DNA of 64,000 nucleotides from Gammaproteobacteria bacterium (GTDB lineage Bacteria; Pseudomonadota; Gammaproteobacteria; Enterobacterales; Alteromonadaceae): NCBI GenBank assembly GCA_018222985.1, contig JAAEZG010000002.1, positions 62,001 to 126,000 of the forward strand, read 5' to 3'. Shown piece by piece: positions 10,898 to 23,189 of this stretch (position 1 is its first letter; each line of letters starts with the position of its first letter). The notes under the pieces were generated by a model. It saw only the letters and a program-made list of their open reading frames with translations, ran no database searches and was not told where the DNA came from. The position numbers and the translations under genes were made by a program.

Positions 10898-11463
10898 AAG
10901 CTAACTCCTCCGTGCAGTTGCAATTGCCCCTGCGCCGTCAAAATAAGATCGCTAAGTTCGCGCACCGCACCAAAGCCACCGCGCTGGGCAGTTATATAAT
11001 GTGCATGCTGTTGCACATAAGGGTGAGCATCTTGCACTGCAACGGCTAAGCCACTGGCTTTGAGCATGTCTAAATCGGGAATATCATCGCCAATCGATGC
11101 AATGTCGCTCGCTGCCAAATTGAGCTGCTTGGCCAATTGCTCAAAGCAGCTGAGTTTGTCTTCTTGGCCTTGAAAAATATGCTGAACACCAAGTGCAGAC
11201 ATGCGGTTCTCAACAATAGCCGAACGTCGACCGGTAATTACTGCCACCTCGATACCGGCGTTAATGAGCGCTTTCACACCAAAACCGTCGCGTGTATGAA
11301 AGGCTTTAAGTTCTTCACCGTTGTTACCTAAATAAATACGGCCGTCGGAAAACACACCGTCAATGTCGCAAACCACAAGTTTAATGGCCGCAAAACGTTC
11401 GAACAGCGGCTGAGCAATGTCGCCATACCATGTGCTGACATAGTCAGCGTTTAGGTTAGTCAT
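10894..11463 (-). CDS. kdsC: KDO-8-phosphate phosphatase KdsC
   Basis: HAD motif VCDIDGVFSDGRIYLGNNGEELKAFHTRDGFG. Confidence 0.95.
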   Translation of the reverse strand: MTNLNADYVSTWYGDIAQPLFERFAAIKLVVCDIDGVFSDGRIYLGNNGEELKAFHTRDGFGVKALINAGIEVAVITGRRSAIVENRMSALGVQHIFQGQEDKLSCFEQLAKQLNLAASDIASIGDDIPDLDMLKASGLAVAVQDAHPYVQQHAHYITAQRGGFGAVRELSDLILTAQGQLQLHGGVSL

Positions 11464-12443
11464 TACATGACCCCCGCTTTCAGTAAGTCGTGCATATTTA
11501 ACGCCCCTTGTGCAATGCCCTGTTGGTCGGTCACAAACAGGCCATTAATTTTACGATCTTCCATGAGCTTCAAACCTTGCGCAGCAAGCACGTCAGGGCC
11601 AATGGTGACTGGGTTGCGGGTCATAACTTGCGCAATTGCGGTGGTGTGTAGATCAATGCGCTGATCTAAAATTCGACGTAAATCGCCGTCGGTAAAAATG
11701 CCAGCAAGCTTACCTTTTGCATCAATAATGCCGGTCATGCCGAGACCTTTTCGTGACATTTCTAGTAACGCTTCTGAAATGGTCGCCTGTTCAGGCACCA
11801 ACGGAATTCGGTCTCCACTGTGCATAATGTCGTGAATGTGCAATAACAACCTGCGGCCTAAACTGCCGCCAGGGTGCGACATCGCGAAATCATCCGCAGT
11901 AAAACCACGCGCGTTTAATAATGCCACCGCTAAAGCATCGCCCATAACTAGCGTAGCTGTGGTGGATGACGTTGGCGCGAGGCCTAACGAACAGGCTTCT
12001 TGCTCTACTGCAATACAAACGTGCACATCGGCTATTTCAGCGAGAGTAGACTTTGGGTTCCCCGTCATACTAATTAGCTTAACGCCGCGGCGCTTTATTA
12101 GCGGAGCTATGGCTAGCAGTTCACCGGTTTCGCCTGAATTAGAAATGGCCAAAACAACGTCTTGGGCGGTAATCATGCCCAAATCGCCATGGCTAGCTTC
12201 ACCAGGGTGAACAAAAAACGCCGGCGTACCGGTTGAGGCCAAGGTTGCTGCAATTTTGCCGCCAATGTGCCCAGACTTACCCATACCAATGACAATAACG
12301 CGCCCAGCACAGGCTAACAACAATTCACAGGCTTGCTCAAAACTGTCATCCAAAAAGCGCTTCAAGCCGCTAACCGCGGCGGTTTCGATATCAATGACAC
12401 GTTCGCCCAACAGACGAAATGATTGGGTGGTGGAATTGCTCAT
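11463..12443 (-). CDS. kdsD: Arabinose-5-phosphate isomerase KdsD
   Basis: SIS plus two CBS domains; start at MSNSTTQSF. Confidence 0.93.
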   Translation of the reverse strand: MSNSTTQSFRLLGERVIDIETAAVSGLKRFLDDSFEQACELLLACAGRVIVIGMGKSGHIGGKIAATLASTGTPAFFVHPGEASHGDLGMITAQDVVLAISNSGETGELLAIAPLIKRRGVKLISMTGNPKSTLAEIADVHVCIAVEQEACSLGLAPTSSTTATLVMGDALAVALLNARGFTADDFAMSHPGGSLGRRLLLHIHDIMHSGDRIPLVPEQATISEALLEMSRKGLGMTGIIDAKGKLAGIFTDGDLRRILDQRIDLHTTAIAQVMTRNPVTIGPDVLAAQGLKLMEDRKINGLFVTDQQGIAQGALNMHDLLKAGVM

Positions 12444-12619
12444 AACTGTGAATAGCTCCGCCAAAATAAGATTGTTTACAATAATACCCGATCGAAAACT
12501 GAATTGCAGACGTAAAAAGCACTGAAATAAACGATTTGTCACAAATTTTACCGTCTTAAGGTGTAGAAAAAAGCCCAAATCTGTTACACTCGCGGGCTTG
12601 TTTAAGGAGAATTAAAGGC

Positions 12620-13456
12620 GTGCGACAAGTGGAAAATTCTGCTTTAGATGATGCCCTTGTGGTGATTGATAACTTGCACTTCGCGCATAGTTTTGGCGCA
12701 CACCAAGTTTATCGAAACCTTTCGATGCGTGTACCGCGCGGAAAAATCACCGCCGTAATGGGCCCTAGTGGCATTGGTAAAACAACATTGTTGCGGCTCA
12801 TTGGTGCCCAGCTGTATCCGCAGCAAGGTAGTATTGAGTTTGCGGGGCATAACGTACACCAGCTGAATCGGCGTGACCTTTATGAGTTGCGTAAGCGTAT
12901 GAGTATGCTGTTTCAAAGCGGTGCGTTATTTACCGACATGACAGTGTACGACAACATCGCTTTTCCGTTGCGTGAACATAGCCAACTTCCTGAAGAAATT
13001 ATTGACACTATTGTCAAAATGAAGCTTGAGGCTGTCGGGTTGCGCGGTGCGCGTGACCTAATGCCAGCCGAGCTTTCTGGTGGTATGGCGCGGCGGGCCG
13101 CTTTGGCGCGGGCTATTGCGCTCGACCCCGAACTCATTTTGTACGATGAGCCATTTGCTGGCCAAGACCCCATTTCTATGGGCGTCATCGTAAAACTTAT
13201 TAAAGAACTGAATGCCTCGCTAGGCCTAACAAGTATTGTGGTTACCCATGATATTGCCGAGGTAATGACCATTGCTGACTACGTGTACATTTTGGCCGAC
13301 AAGCAGGTAGTAGGGCATGGCACACCAGCGCAACTGAAGCAGTCGGACGACCCGCTTATCCATCAGTTTTTACATGGGGAAGCCGACGGCCCGGTGCCGT
13401 TTCATTATGCCGCGGCATCGTTAGAAGATGATTTATTAGGGAGTGACCATGCTTAA
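12620..13456 (+). CDS. mlaF: Phospholipid ABC transporter ATP-binding protein MlaF
   Basis: [38 protein letters not shown] start. Confidence 0.95.
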   Translation: MRQVENSALDDALVVIDNLHFAHSFGAHQVYRNLSMRVPRGKITAVMGPSGIGKTTLLRLIGAQLYPQQGSIEFAGHNVHQLNRRDLYELRKRMSMLFQSGALFTDMTVYDNIAFPLREHSQLPEEIIDTIVKMKLEAVGLRGARDLMPAELSGGMARRAALARAIALDPELILYDEPFAGQDPISMGVIVKLIKELNASLGLTSIVVTHDIAEVMTIADYVYILADKQVVGHGTPAQLKQSDDPLIHQFLHGEADGPVPFHYAAASLEDDLLGSDHA

Positions 13457-14225
13457 TCGTGTTGCTGCGCTAGGAAAAGTCACCTTAGACGCCATTGCCG
13501 GTGCTGGCGCCGCATTGTTTATGTTAATGCGCGCGTTGTTTGGCAAGCCACAACTGCGCAAGTCATGGCCGCTGCTTATGCAACAAATGTACTCAGTGGG
13601 CGTATTGTCGTTGCTGATTATTGTTGTCAGCGGGTTGTTTATCGGCATGGTGTTGGGGCTTCAAGGCTATACTATTTTGGTCGACTTTGGCGCCGAGCAG
13701 TCGCTAGGGCCCATGGTTGCTTTGTCACTGCTGCGTGAGTTGGGGCCTGTGGTAACCGCGCTATTGTTTGCTGGGCGAGCCGGTTCTGCATTAACCGCCG
13801 AAATTGGCCTAATGAAGGCGACAGAACAGTTATCTAGCTTAGAAATGATGGGCGTTGACCCGTTGCGGCGGGTTATTTCACCACGTTTCTGGGCAGGTTT
13901 TTATAGTATGCCAATTTTAGCCTTAGTGTTTTCGGCGGTAGGTATATATGGCGGCTACTTAGTTGGTGTGCGCTGGTTAGGCGTGGATGACGGCGCGTTT
14001 TGGTCGGTCATGCAGTCGAACGTAGAGTGGGGGCAAGACATACTTAATGGCGTTATTAAAAGCTTAGTGTTTGCTTTTGTTGTCACCTGGATTGCGCTGC
14101 ACAAGGGTTACCAGTGTACGCCTACTTCGGTAGGTATTAGCCGCGCCACTACCTCGACCGTTGTCACTGCGTCGTTAGCAGTATTAGGGCTCGATTTTGT
14201 TTTAACCGCATTGATGTTTGGATAA
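13443..14225 (+). CDS. mlaE: Phospholipid ABC transporter permease MlaE
   Basis: MlaE permease signature ([33 protein letters not shown]). Confidence 0.96.
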   Translation: MTMLNRVAALGKVTLDAIAGAGAALFMLMRALFGKPQLRKSWPLLMQQMYSVGVLSLLIIVVSGLFIGMVLGLQGYTILVDFGAEQSLGPMVALSLLRELGPVVTALLFAGRAGSALTAEIGLMKATEQLSSLEMMGVDPLRRVISPRFWAGFYSMPILALVFSAVGIYGGYLVGVRWLGVDDGAFWSVMQSNVEWGQDILNGVIKSLVFAFVVTWIALHKGYQCTPTSVGISRATTSTVVTASLAVLGLDFVLTALMFG

Positions 14226-14230
14226 AAACC

Positions 14231-14698
14231 ATGGAATCAAGAAATACACAGTTAGCAGTTGGGTTGTTTGTCATCATTGGTATTTTGGCCTTGTTATTTT
14301 TAGGCTTAAAAGCCGCGAACACCAATGTGCTCACCAACGGTGAAACCTATAAATTATTTGCAAAGTTCGACAACATTGGTGGCCTAAAAGAACGCTCGCC
14401 GGTAAAAGTAGGCGGTGTTGTGGTTGGCCGCGTCAGCAAAATTTCATTAGTGGGCGATTACTATGAGCCGTTGGTCGAAATGACCATTAGCAAAGAATAC
14501 AATGAATTTTCTGACACAACGTCGGTCTCAATATTAACGTCGGGCTTATTGGGTGAGCAGTATATTGGCTTAAACCCTGGCTTTATTGATGACACGGTTG
14601 AGATGCTCGAAGACGGTGATTATATCTACGACACCAAATCAGCATTAGTGCTAGAGGACTTGATTGGCCAGTTCTTATTCGGCCAAGGCAACGACTAA
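14231..14698 (+). CDS. mlaD: Outer membrane lipid asymmetry protein MlaD
   Basis: MCE domain: FDNIGGLKERSPVKVGGVVVGRV. Confidence 0.95.
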   Translation: MESRNTQLAVGLFVIIGILALLFLGLKAANTNVLTNGETYKLFAKFDNIGGLKERSPVKVGGVVVGRVSKISLVGDYYEPLVEMTISKEYNEFSDTTSVSILTSGLLGEQYIGLNPGFIDDTVEMLEDGDYIYDTKSALVLEDLIGQFLFGQGND

Positions 14699-14708
14699 GG
14701 AGTTCAGC

Positions 14709-15374
14709 ATGAAAAAGTGGTTCATGGCAGTCTGTATTAGTTTGTTCACGTTAGCTGGCGTTCATAACGCCCAAGCGGAGTTAATTCGTGACGATAATCC
14801 GTACGTTTTGTTGGAGAAACTTGCCAGCAAAACACTTGAGCGTATCGAAACCGATCGTGAGCTGATTGATCAAGATATCAACCATATTCGGGTGGTTATT
14901 CGTGAAGAAATGATGCCTTATGTTGATTATGTCTATGCCGCAAAGCGCGTACTAGGCCGTAACCTAACACAAACCACCGAAGAGCAACGTCAAGAATTTT
15001 ACACGGTGTTTCGTGACTATTTAATTACCACCTACGCGGGTGCTTTTACGCAATATGATGAAACGAAACACACTATTCAATTTGGTGACGCGTCGCGGTT
15101 TGAGCCGAATAGTAAAATAGTGGTGGTTAATACCCGCTTATTACAAGAGGGTGGGCCGCCTGTGCGCATGGATTTTAAAATGCGGTTCGACAAAGACGAC
15201 AACCTATGGAAAGCATACGACCTGGTTGTTGAAGGCGTAAGCTTGCTCAATAGTAAACAGGCTGAAATCAATGCGGTTATTCGTAGTAATGGCATTGACG
15301 GCACTATCGCGTTGTTGCGCGAAAAAGCCCAAGAAACTGTCAAAGAACATGATGATATTGAAGGCAGTGAGTAA
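14709..15374 (+). CDS. mlaC: Phospholipid-binding protein MlaC
   Basis: Signal peptide from MKKWFMAVCISLF; MlaC/Ttg2D family position and motifs. Confidence 0.93.
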   Translation: MKKWFMAVCISLFTLAGVHNAQAELIRDDNPYVLLEKLASKTLERIETDRELIDQDINHIRVVIREEMMPYVDYVYAAKRVLGRNLTQTTEEQRQEFYTVFRDYLITTYAGAFTQYDETKHTIQFGDASRFEPNSKIVVVNTRLLQEGGPPVRMDFKMRFDKDDNLWKAYDLVVEGVSLLNSKQAEINAVIRSNGIDGTIALLREKAQETVKEHDDIEGSE

Positions 15375-15679
15375 TGGACCATTGTGAACTGCAATGCAGC
15401 GATGGTGGCCGTGTGGTCTTAAGCGGCCAACTAACTCGTAATACGGTGCCTGCTATCTGGGCAAATCGCCGAAACTGGTTAGCAGGTGAGCAAGAAGCCT
15501 TGACGGTTGACCTAGAAGGCGTTGAGAAAGTCGACTCCGCCGGTGTTGCCATGCTATTACAGGTTAAGCGGGCATTGCGAAACACCCAGCGTGACTTACT
15601 CATTGTCAATGCAAATCAGCAATTTAAAGCCATGCTAAAAGTCAGTGGTGTCGATGCACTGCTCACACTCGGTAGTTAA
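15374..15679 (+). CDS. mlaB: STAS-domain protein MlaB
   Basis: VEKVDSAGVAMLLQVKR STAS motif. Confidence 0.88.
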   Translation: MDHCELQCSDGGRVVLSGQLTRNTVPAIWANRRNWLAGEQEALTVDLEGVEKVDSAGVAMLLQVKRALRNTQRDLLIVNANQQFKAMLKVSGVDALLTLGS

Positions 15680-15707
15680 AATTCTCAAAATTCAATGAAG
15701 AAACTTT

Positions 15708-17235
<1,528 letters not shown>

Positions 17236-17273
17236 GTCACGCGCTAGGTTTCTGGCAAGCAGCACCGGTTTAG

Positions 17274-18320
17274 CTACTGAAATTTGGTAATGGTGACATC
17301 CACAACTTGCTCTTGGTTGTCACGTAAAAACCTAATTTTAATGACCGATCCCGGCTTCGTTTGTGCCACCGCAGCTAACCCTTCAGCTGCCGACGACATT
17401 CGCTGACCATTAATTTCCGTAATGTAATCATCCGGGCGCAAACCTGCGCGCGCGGCTGGACTATTAGCATCAACACCCGTTACATAAATACCGGGTTGGC
17501 TATAAGGATTACTCTGCGGCACTTCACCTACTTGCACCCCTAGGTAACCACGAACAACCTCGCCTTCGCGAATTAAGCTTTCCATGACTGAATAAGCCAA
17601 GGGGTAGGGTACTGCAAAGTAAATACCGTCGATGCCTTGCCCCCGCGCATCACGAAACTGCGCATTATTGATGCCAACCAAATAGCCTTCACTGTTGACC
17701 AAGGCGCCACCAGAAGCTCCTTCGTTAATCACAGCATCCATTTGAATTAAGTCGGCATGTGAGTGAATCACACCCATGCGACCTCCTGTGGCACTGACAA
17801 TACCCTGAGTAATGGTTTGCCCTAAGTTATGTGGGTTACCAATGGCTAGCACAACATCACCCACTTGGGTACGCAGGCTCTGGCTTTGCGGAATAATGGG
17901 TAGGTTGTCGGCATCAATTCGAACCACCGCTAAGTCGGTAATTTGATCATAACCAATGACTTGACCGCTGTAGTTACGGCCATCTTGTAGCGCCACTTGT
18001 ATTTCATTCACGTCAGCAACCACATGATACGCCGTAAGAATATGCCCCCGATTATCCATAATAACGCCCGAGCCTAAGCGCACTACGGTGCTAGGTCGGC
18101 GCGAATAATAAGATGTGCGTGAGGTACCAATGCTGTAAATGTTCACCACAGCTGGCGCGGCGCGATTAACCGCCGTTGCGAAGCTTAATGGCTGCTGTGG
18201 GGGCTTATCTGATGCGGACTTACCTTGAAAATAAGGTAGCGCGACAATCACAATAGCAGCGACCGCTAAGCCGAGCAGGACAGAGCGCGTGATATACCAA
18301 AACGTTTGGCCAAGCTGCAT
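17274..18320 (-). CDS. degS: Site-1 serine protease DegS
   Basis: N-terminal TM anchor, HtrA triad (AYHVV, DLAVV, GASGGALV), single PDZ. Confidence 0.92.
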   Translation of the reverse strand: MQLGQTFWYITRSVLLGLAVAAIVIVALPYFQGKSASDKPPQQPLSFATAVNRAAPAVVNIYSIGTSRTSYYSRRPSTVVRLGSGVIMDNRGHILTAYHVVADVNEIQVALQDGRNYSGQVIGYDQITDLAVVRIDADNLPIIPQSQSLRTQVGDVVLAIGNPHNLGQTITQGIVSATGGRMGVIHSHADLIQMDAVINEGASGGALVNSEGYLVGINNAQFRDARGQGIDGIYFAVPYPLAYSVMESLIREGEVVRGYLGVQVGEVPQSNPYSQPGIYVTGVDANSPAARAGLRPDDYITEINGQRMSSAAEGLAAVAQTKPGSVIKIRFLRDNQEQVVDVTITKFQ

Positions 18321-18370
18321 TTGAAAGTAACCTATTGAATTAAAATATAAGCAAAAGCATAACACTGTTT

Positions 18371-18401
18371 AAAAAAGAAGGCAGCATTTGCTGCCTTCTT
18401 C
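18371..18401 (-). terminator. Rho-independent terminator downstream of degQ
   Basis: Minus strand GAAGAAGGCAGCAAATGCTGCCTTCTTTTTT. Confidence 0.85.
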
Positions 18402-18428
18402 ATGTGGCGTTGAGACACCAGGGGTTGA

Positions 18429-19775
18429 TTACCCGCCGCGTAACACTAAGTAAAGTTGCGAATTGCCACGGCGAATATTTAACGCGATAACATCACCCGC
18501 GTTTGATAATGACTCGCGTAGCTCCGACATGCTGTTAATTGGCGTGCGGTTCACCCCAATAATCACGTCGTTTTTACGCAGTCCATAACGTTCAGCCAGC
18601 GAGCCCTCAGTAATTTCGGTTACCTGCAGGCCACCTTGTTCGATTGGTGCTAGCGTTAGGCCATCAAGGGCAGGGTGCAATGAAGCCGCAGTTACCGCTT
18701 GATCATCGGCACTAAGCACAACGTTAAACTTACGCTCTTTACCGTCGCGCAATATCGTCAACGAGAGTTCTTTGCCGGCACCTAAAGTGCTAACACGTGC
18801 GCCTAAGTCTGCAAAGGTACGAATACGCTCACCATTTACCGCAACAATTACATCGCCTGATTGCAATCCTGCTTTGTCAGCAGCACCTTCTGGAATAACC
18901 TCAGCAATAAAGGCACCTTGGTTGGCTTTTAAATCTAGAGCTTTTGCAATTTCGTGGGTTAAGTCATTACCGCGTACACCAAGCACGCCACGGCGCACTT
19001 CACCAAACTCAATCAACTGCTGCACCAAATTTTGCATCATGTCTGCTGGAATAGCGAAACCAATACCAATATTACCGCCATTTGGCCCTAAAATAGCCGT
19101 GTTAATGCCAATGAGCTTGCCATCTAACGTCACTAGGGCACCGCCAGAGTTACCGCTGTTAATGGCCGCATCGGTTTGAATAAAGTTTTCAATTTCTTCA
19201 ATGCCTAAGCCACTGCGGCCTAGCGCACTAACAATACCCGAGGTAACGGTTTGCCCTAAACCGAACGGATTACCAATAGCCACGACAAAGTCGCCAACAC
19301 GTAATTTCGCCGAGTTACCAATTTCAATGGCTGTTAAATCTTTGCCATCTTTAATTTTCAGCAGGGCAACATCTGAACGGTCATCGGTGCCAATCACTGT
19401 TGCATCGAATTGTCGACCATCTTTGAGCGTAACCAGAATCTCTGATGCGCCGTCAATCACGTGGTTATTGGTAACGACGTAACCTTCGTCTGCATCAATG
19501 ATGACGCCAGAGCCAAGCCCCTGAAAAGGACGTTCTTGAACTTGTTCACGCGGACCATTTGGGCCAAAGAAAAAGCGAAACATATCGGGGATGCGTTGAC
19601 GCACCTCGCGCTTCCCTTTCACGGAAATATTCACAACCGCAGGCGTGACTTCTTCCAGCATGGGCGCAAGCGTAGGTGTTTCGTCTTTATCACCAAAAAA
19701 GGGAATACCGGCTGAAACAGGCGCAACAGTCAGTGCACTCGCTAAAGCCAAAACCGCTAACAACTTCACTTTCAT
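18429..19775 (-). CDS. degQ: DegQ/DegP-like periplasmic serine protease
   Basis: Signal peptide, triad (TNNHVIDG, DVALLKI, GNSGGALV), two PDZ domains. Confidence 0.94.
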   Translation of the reverse strand: MKVKLLAVLALASALTVAPVSAGIPFFGDKDETPTLAPMLEEVTPAVVNISVKGKREVRQRIPDMFRFFFGPNGPREQVQERPFQGLGSGVIIDADEGYVVTNNHVIDGASEILVTLKDGRQFDATVIGTDDRSDVALLKIKDGKDLTAIEIGNSAKLRVGDFVVAIGNPFGLGQTVTSGIVSALGRSGLGIEEIENFIQTDAAINSGNSGGALVTLDGKLIGINTAILGPNGGNIGIGFAIPADMMQNLVQQLIEFGEVRRGVLGVRGNDLTHEIAKALDLKANQGAFIAEVIPEGAADKAGLQSGDVIVAVNGERIRTFADLGARVSTLGAGKELSLTILRDGKERKFNVVLSADDQAVTAASLHPALDGLTLAPIEQGGLQVTEITEGSLAERYGLRKNDVIIGVNRTPINSMSELRESLSNAGDVIALNIRRGNSQLYLVLRGG

Positions 19776-19808
19776 TCGAGTTAACTCCTGTATGATGGTT
19801 ATCGTAAT

Positions 19809-19836
19809 TACAGACTAACTCGATATAAATAAGTTC
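19809..19836 (-). promoter_or_regulatory. Sigma-E-like promoter upstream of degQ
   Basis: Minus strand GAACTT-N16-TCTGTA. Confidence 0.5.
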
Positions 19837-19861
19837 AGCAGTAGAGTGTTTCAAGATGTGA

Positions 19862-20014
19862 ATTCGTTATTCGTTAATCGTTCTTCGTGCGCTTCGCTGT
19901 TAGTCCGCTACGCTATTCGTAAAAGACATTTCGAACAGTGCGAAACACGTACAAACAGTGAACGTAGTGAACTCACGAATAACGAATAACGATAAGCGCA
20001 GCGATCGAATAACG
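19862..20014 (-). repeat. Dispersed inverted-repeat element, copy A
   Basis: ATTCGTTATTCG...CGAATAACGAATAACG ends; core homologous to copy B in opposite orientation. Confidence 0.75.
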
Positions 20015-20017
20015 TTT

Positions 20018-20437
20018 TTAGCCTTTAAAGAGGCCAGATTTTTTGTCGCTGTAGTCGCGCGGCATATCAGCTGATGCCTTATCATCTGAACGTCGCTTCT
20101 CGCCATTTACCTTATTTGCCATGCGAATTTCGCGAATGGTGTCTTCGGCAAAGAACGGCAAGCTTGGTTGTTCTTGCTCGCGCTGCAGCAAATCGGCGCT
20201 GTGATGCAAGTAAGCTTTTAGTTTGTCTTGGGTTTCTTCCAATTGGCCGACCAAAGCTTGGGCAGTTGCTAAGTGCTCAGCAACTTCTTGACGATAATCT
20301 GCAAGTTGCTGCTTGGTTTGAGTAACTTGTTGCGAAAGCTCGGCTTCCTCGGAATGTTCGGCGAGCCAGTAGCGGGCGACAAAAAAGCCAACAATTGCAC
20401 CAGCAACAACTAGTAGTACGCCAATAATCCAGCTCAT
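20018..20437 (-). CDS. zapG: ZapG/YhcB (DUF1043) family protein
   Basis: N-terminal TM, coiled coil, divergent from zapE and adjacent to degQ/degS. Confidence 0.85.
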   Translation of the reverse strand: MSWIIGVLLVVAGAIVGFFVARYWLAEHSEEAELSQQVTQTKQQLADYRQEVAEHLATAQALVGQLEETQDKLKAYLHHSADLLQREQEQPSLPFFAEDTIREIRMANKVNGEKRRSDDKASADMPRDYSDKKSGLFKG

Positions 20438-20507
20438 AAATACTCCTTAAAAATGCGTTTCGCATGATAAACTAAACGCCAATAGCATAATCTAGAATAG
20501 GGTCGAA

Positions 20508-21635
20508 GTGGTAGTGACAACGAACAAGCTTACCCCAATCTTAAAATATGAGCAGGACCTCGCGTCCGGCAATTTCACTCCTGATGCCGCGCAGCGCAAG
20601 GCGGTAGAGGCGTTGCAGCGGCTGTATGACGAACTGGTCTTATTTCATCAGAACAGCGGTGCTACTGGCTTTTTCAGTAAATTAAAAACGCTCTTTGGTA
20701 ACGAATCCAAAGCGCCCCAAGGTATTTATTTTTGGGGTGGCGTCGGTCGCGGTAAAACATATTTGGTGGATACGTTTTTTGAAACCTTACCATTTGAGGC
20801 GAAAATGCGTGTGCATTTTCACCGATTTATGCACCGTGTACATCACGAGCTGAAGGAGTTGAAGGGGCGCAGCGATCCGCTCCCAATCATTGCTGAAAAA
20901 CTTGCTGCCGAAGCACGGGTGATCTGTTTTGATGAGTTTTTTGTGCAAGATATTACCGATGCGATGATTCTCGGCACATTGATGCAAGAGTTATTCAAAC
21001 GCAACGTGGTGTTAGTAGCGACCTCGAATATTGTGCCCGATGACTTGTACAAAAACGGCTTGCAGCGGCAGCGTTTTCTGCCTGCTATTGCCTTAATCAA
21101 GGAAAATTGCGAGGTGATTAACGTTGACAGCGGTATTGACTACCGTTTACGTACCTTAACCCGCGCGAATATTTATCACGCCCCGGCAGACAACCAAGCC
21201 GACGAAAACTTACAGCGTTATTTCACTGAGTTAGCGCCGGATCACTGCAACCGCGACGAACAGGGTTATATCACGGTGAATAACCGTAACATTCCGGTGC
21301 GTATGGAATGTGATGACGTAGTGTTATTTTCATTCGAAGCAATTTGCGGCGGGCCGCGCTCGCAAAACGACTATATTGAAATTGCCCAGTGCTACCACGC
21401 CGTGCTGATTAGCGATGTCCCACAAATGGGCGTTAACAACGATGATGCCGCACGGCGTTTTATTGCGCTTGTTGACGAATTTTACGAGCGTCGGGTTAAG
21501 CTCATTATGTCGGGCGCAGCGCCGCTCAATGAGCTATATACTGATGGTAAGTTAAATTTTGAATTTAAACGCTGCGTCAGTCGTTTACTTGAAATGCAAA
21601 GTCACGAATATTTGGGGTTAGCTCACAAACCATGA
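20508..21635 (+). CDS. zapE: Cell division protein ZapE (AFG1-like ATPase)
   Basis: GIYFWGGVGRGKTYLVDTFFE; HRFMHRVHHELK. Confidence 0.94.
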   Translation: MVVTTNKLTPILKYEQDLASGNFTPDAAQRKAVEALQRLYDELVLFHQNSGATGFFSKLKTLFGNESKAPQGIYFWGGVGRGKTYLVDTFFETLPFEAKMRVHFHRFMHRVHHELKELKGRSDPLPIIAEKLAAEARVICFDEFFVQDITDAMILGTLMQELFKRNVVLVATSNIVPDDLYKNGLQRQRFLPAIALIKENCEVINVDSGIDYRLRTLTRANIYHAPADNQADENLQRYFTELAPDHCNRDEQGYITVNNRNIPVRMECDDVVLFSFEAICGGPRSQNDYIEIAQCYHAVLISDVPQMGVNNDDAARRFIALVDEFYERRVKLIMSGAAPLNELYTDGKLNFEFKRCVSRLLEMQSHEYLGLAHKP

Positions 21636-23185
21636 CCTTAACCAATTGGACACTCGCTCTTGGTGGCCTCGGCTTATTGCTGCTGGGTATGCAAATGCTT
21701 ACCGACGGGCTCAAAGCTGCGGCGGGTGGCCATTTGCAACAGTTTCTGGAGCGCTCAACGCAAACGCGGTTGCGCGCTGCGGCATCGGGTTTCGCAGTAA
21801 CCGCTGTGGTGCAGTCATCCAGTGCTGTGGTGGTGGCGCTGCTGGGCTTTACCAACGCGGGCATGTTGAAACTACGCCAAGCTGCGTGGGTGGTGTTTGG
21901 CAGTAATGTCGGTACCACCATGACGGCGTGGATAGTCGCGTTAATTGGCCTCAAAATAAACATCGGCATTTTTGCCTGGCCGTTAATAGGCATTGGCATG
22001 TTGCTGCAGCTGTTTCGTAAGCAAAAGCTGTCGGGCCAAATAGGCGTCGCTATTGCCGGTTTCGGTATTTTGTTTGTCGGGTTAGACACCTTGCGCGACG
22101 CGTTTGAGCAAGTGACCGCCCTTGTACCTATCGAGCAGCTACGCATTACCGGCATAGGCGGCATTGCACTAGCGGTTGTGGCTGGTATGGTGCTGACCGC
22201 ATTAGTGCAGTCATCGTCAGCAGCGCTAGCTATTGTGCTAACCGCCTCAGTGAGTGGTGTATTTTCGCCCCTGGCAGGCGCTGCGGTGGTTATTGGTGCC
22301 AATGTCGGCACCACAGTAACCGCCCTCATTGCTAGCGTAGGTGCTACCGCCCACGCTAAACGCCTCGCCGCGGTACATGTATTAATGAATACCATGACTG
22401 GTATATCCGCACTGATTTTACTGGTGCCCATGTGGTGGGTGGCCCAGTTATTGTCAGGCGGAGAACAGGTCACCAACATTAGCTCTGGCCTTGCGGTGTT
22501 CCACACCTTGTTTAACCTGCTTGGCGTTGCCTTAATGTGGCTATTTGATGAGCGAATATTTCGCGCAGTCGAGCGCTGGTATCGGTTGCCGCCGCTACGT
22601 TCTGGTGAACCCCGTTTTCTGGACAAAACCGTGCTTGAAATTCCTGCCATGGGTTTAAATGCCGTCAAGCAAGAGCAAAACCGCGTGTTACGCCAATACC
22701 AAATTCGCTTACGAACGCTGCTACGCGATTCACAGCTTGCCGAGGTGACCGAAGAAGACATTGCCACGGGTGAGCTACTGCAGCATATTCACGACTATTT
22801 ACAAAAGCTAAGTAGCAAGTCGCTGCACGGCGACGAAGCCCTGCAATTAGCTGAATTACATGGCTATCAAGCACGCTTAGTTGACTTGCGCGAGCTTGTT
22901 GAAAAACTTCGTGCAGCGTCACCATTACAAATAGATGCCAGCTTAAATCATGATCTACGTGCGCAGCTGCTAGAACTACTCAGCGGCTCCGAAATGAACG
23001 AACGCCCGCAAGCCAATTGGCAAGCTCTAGTGAGTTCAATCCGCGCCACCCGCAACTTATTACGCAGTACCTGGCTGCAGCAAATAGCCCGCAATGAGCT
23101 GTCGCCGACCGACGGCGCGGTGTTAATTCAACTTGCCAGCCACTGGGAACGCACCGCCGAACTCATCACCGCACTGCAAGCTTAA
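21632..23185 (+). CDS. Na/Pi cotransporter family protein
   Basis: Duplicated QSSSA motifs (VQSSSAVVVALLGF, VQSSSAALAIVLT), C-terminal PhoU-like helical region. Confidence 0.92.
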   Translation: MTLTNWTLALGGLGLLLLGMQMLTDGLKAAAGGHLQQFLERSTQTRLRAAASGFAVTAVVQSSSAVVVALLGFTNAGMLKLRQAAWVVFGSNVGTTMTAWIVALIGLKINIGIFAWPLIGIGMLLQLFRKQKLSGQIGVAIAGFGILFVGLDTLRDAFEQVTALVPIEQLRITGIGGIALAVVAGMVLTALVQSSSAALAIVLTASVSGVFSPLAGAAVVIGANVGTTVTALIASVGATAHAKRLAAVHVLMNTMTGISALILLVPMWWVAQLLSGGEQVTNISSGLAVFHTLFNLLGVALMWLFDERIFRAVERWYRLPPLRSGEPRFLDKTVLEIPAMGLNAVKQEQNRVLRQYQIRLRTLLRDSQLAEVTEEDIATGELLQHIHDYLQKLSSKSLHGDEALQLAELHGYQARLVDLRELVEKLRAASPLQIDASLNHDLRAQLLELLSGSEMNERPQANWQALVSSIRATRNLLRSTWLQQIARNELSPTDGAVLIQLASHWERTAELITALQA

Positions 23186-23189
23186 AAGC

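Noticed and set aside
12571-12599. AAGCCC...GGGCTT palindrome around TTACACT upstream of mlaF
   Set aside because: A short stem that overlaps a possible -10 region; not distinguishable from chance without TSS data
21577-22767. 396-aa minus-strand ORF
   Set aside because: Fully antisense to the Na/Pi cotransporter; low-complexity composition typical of a shadow frame
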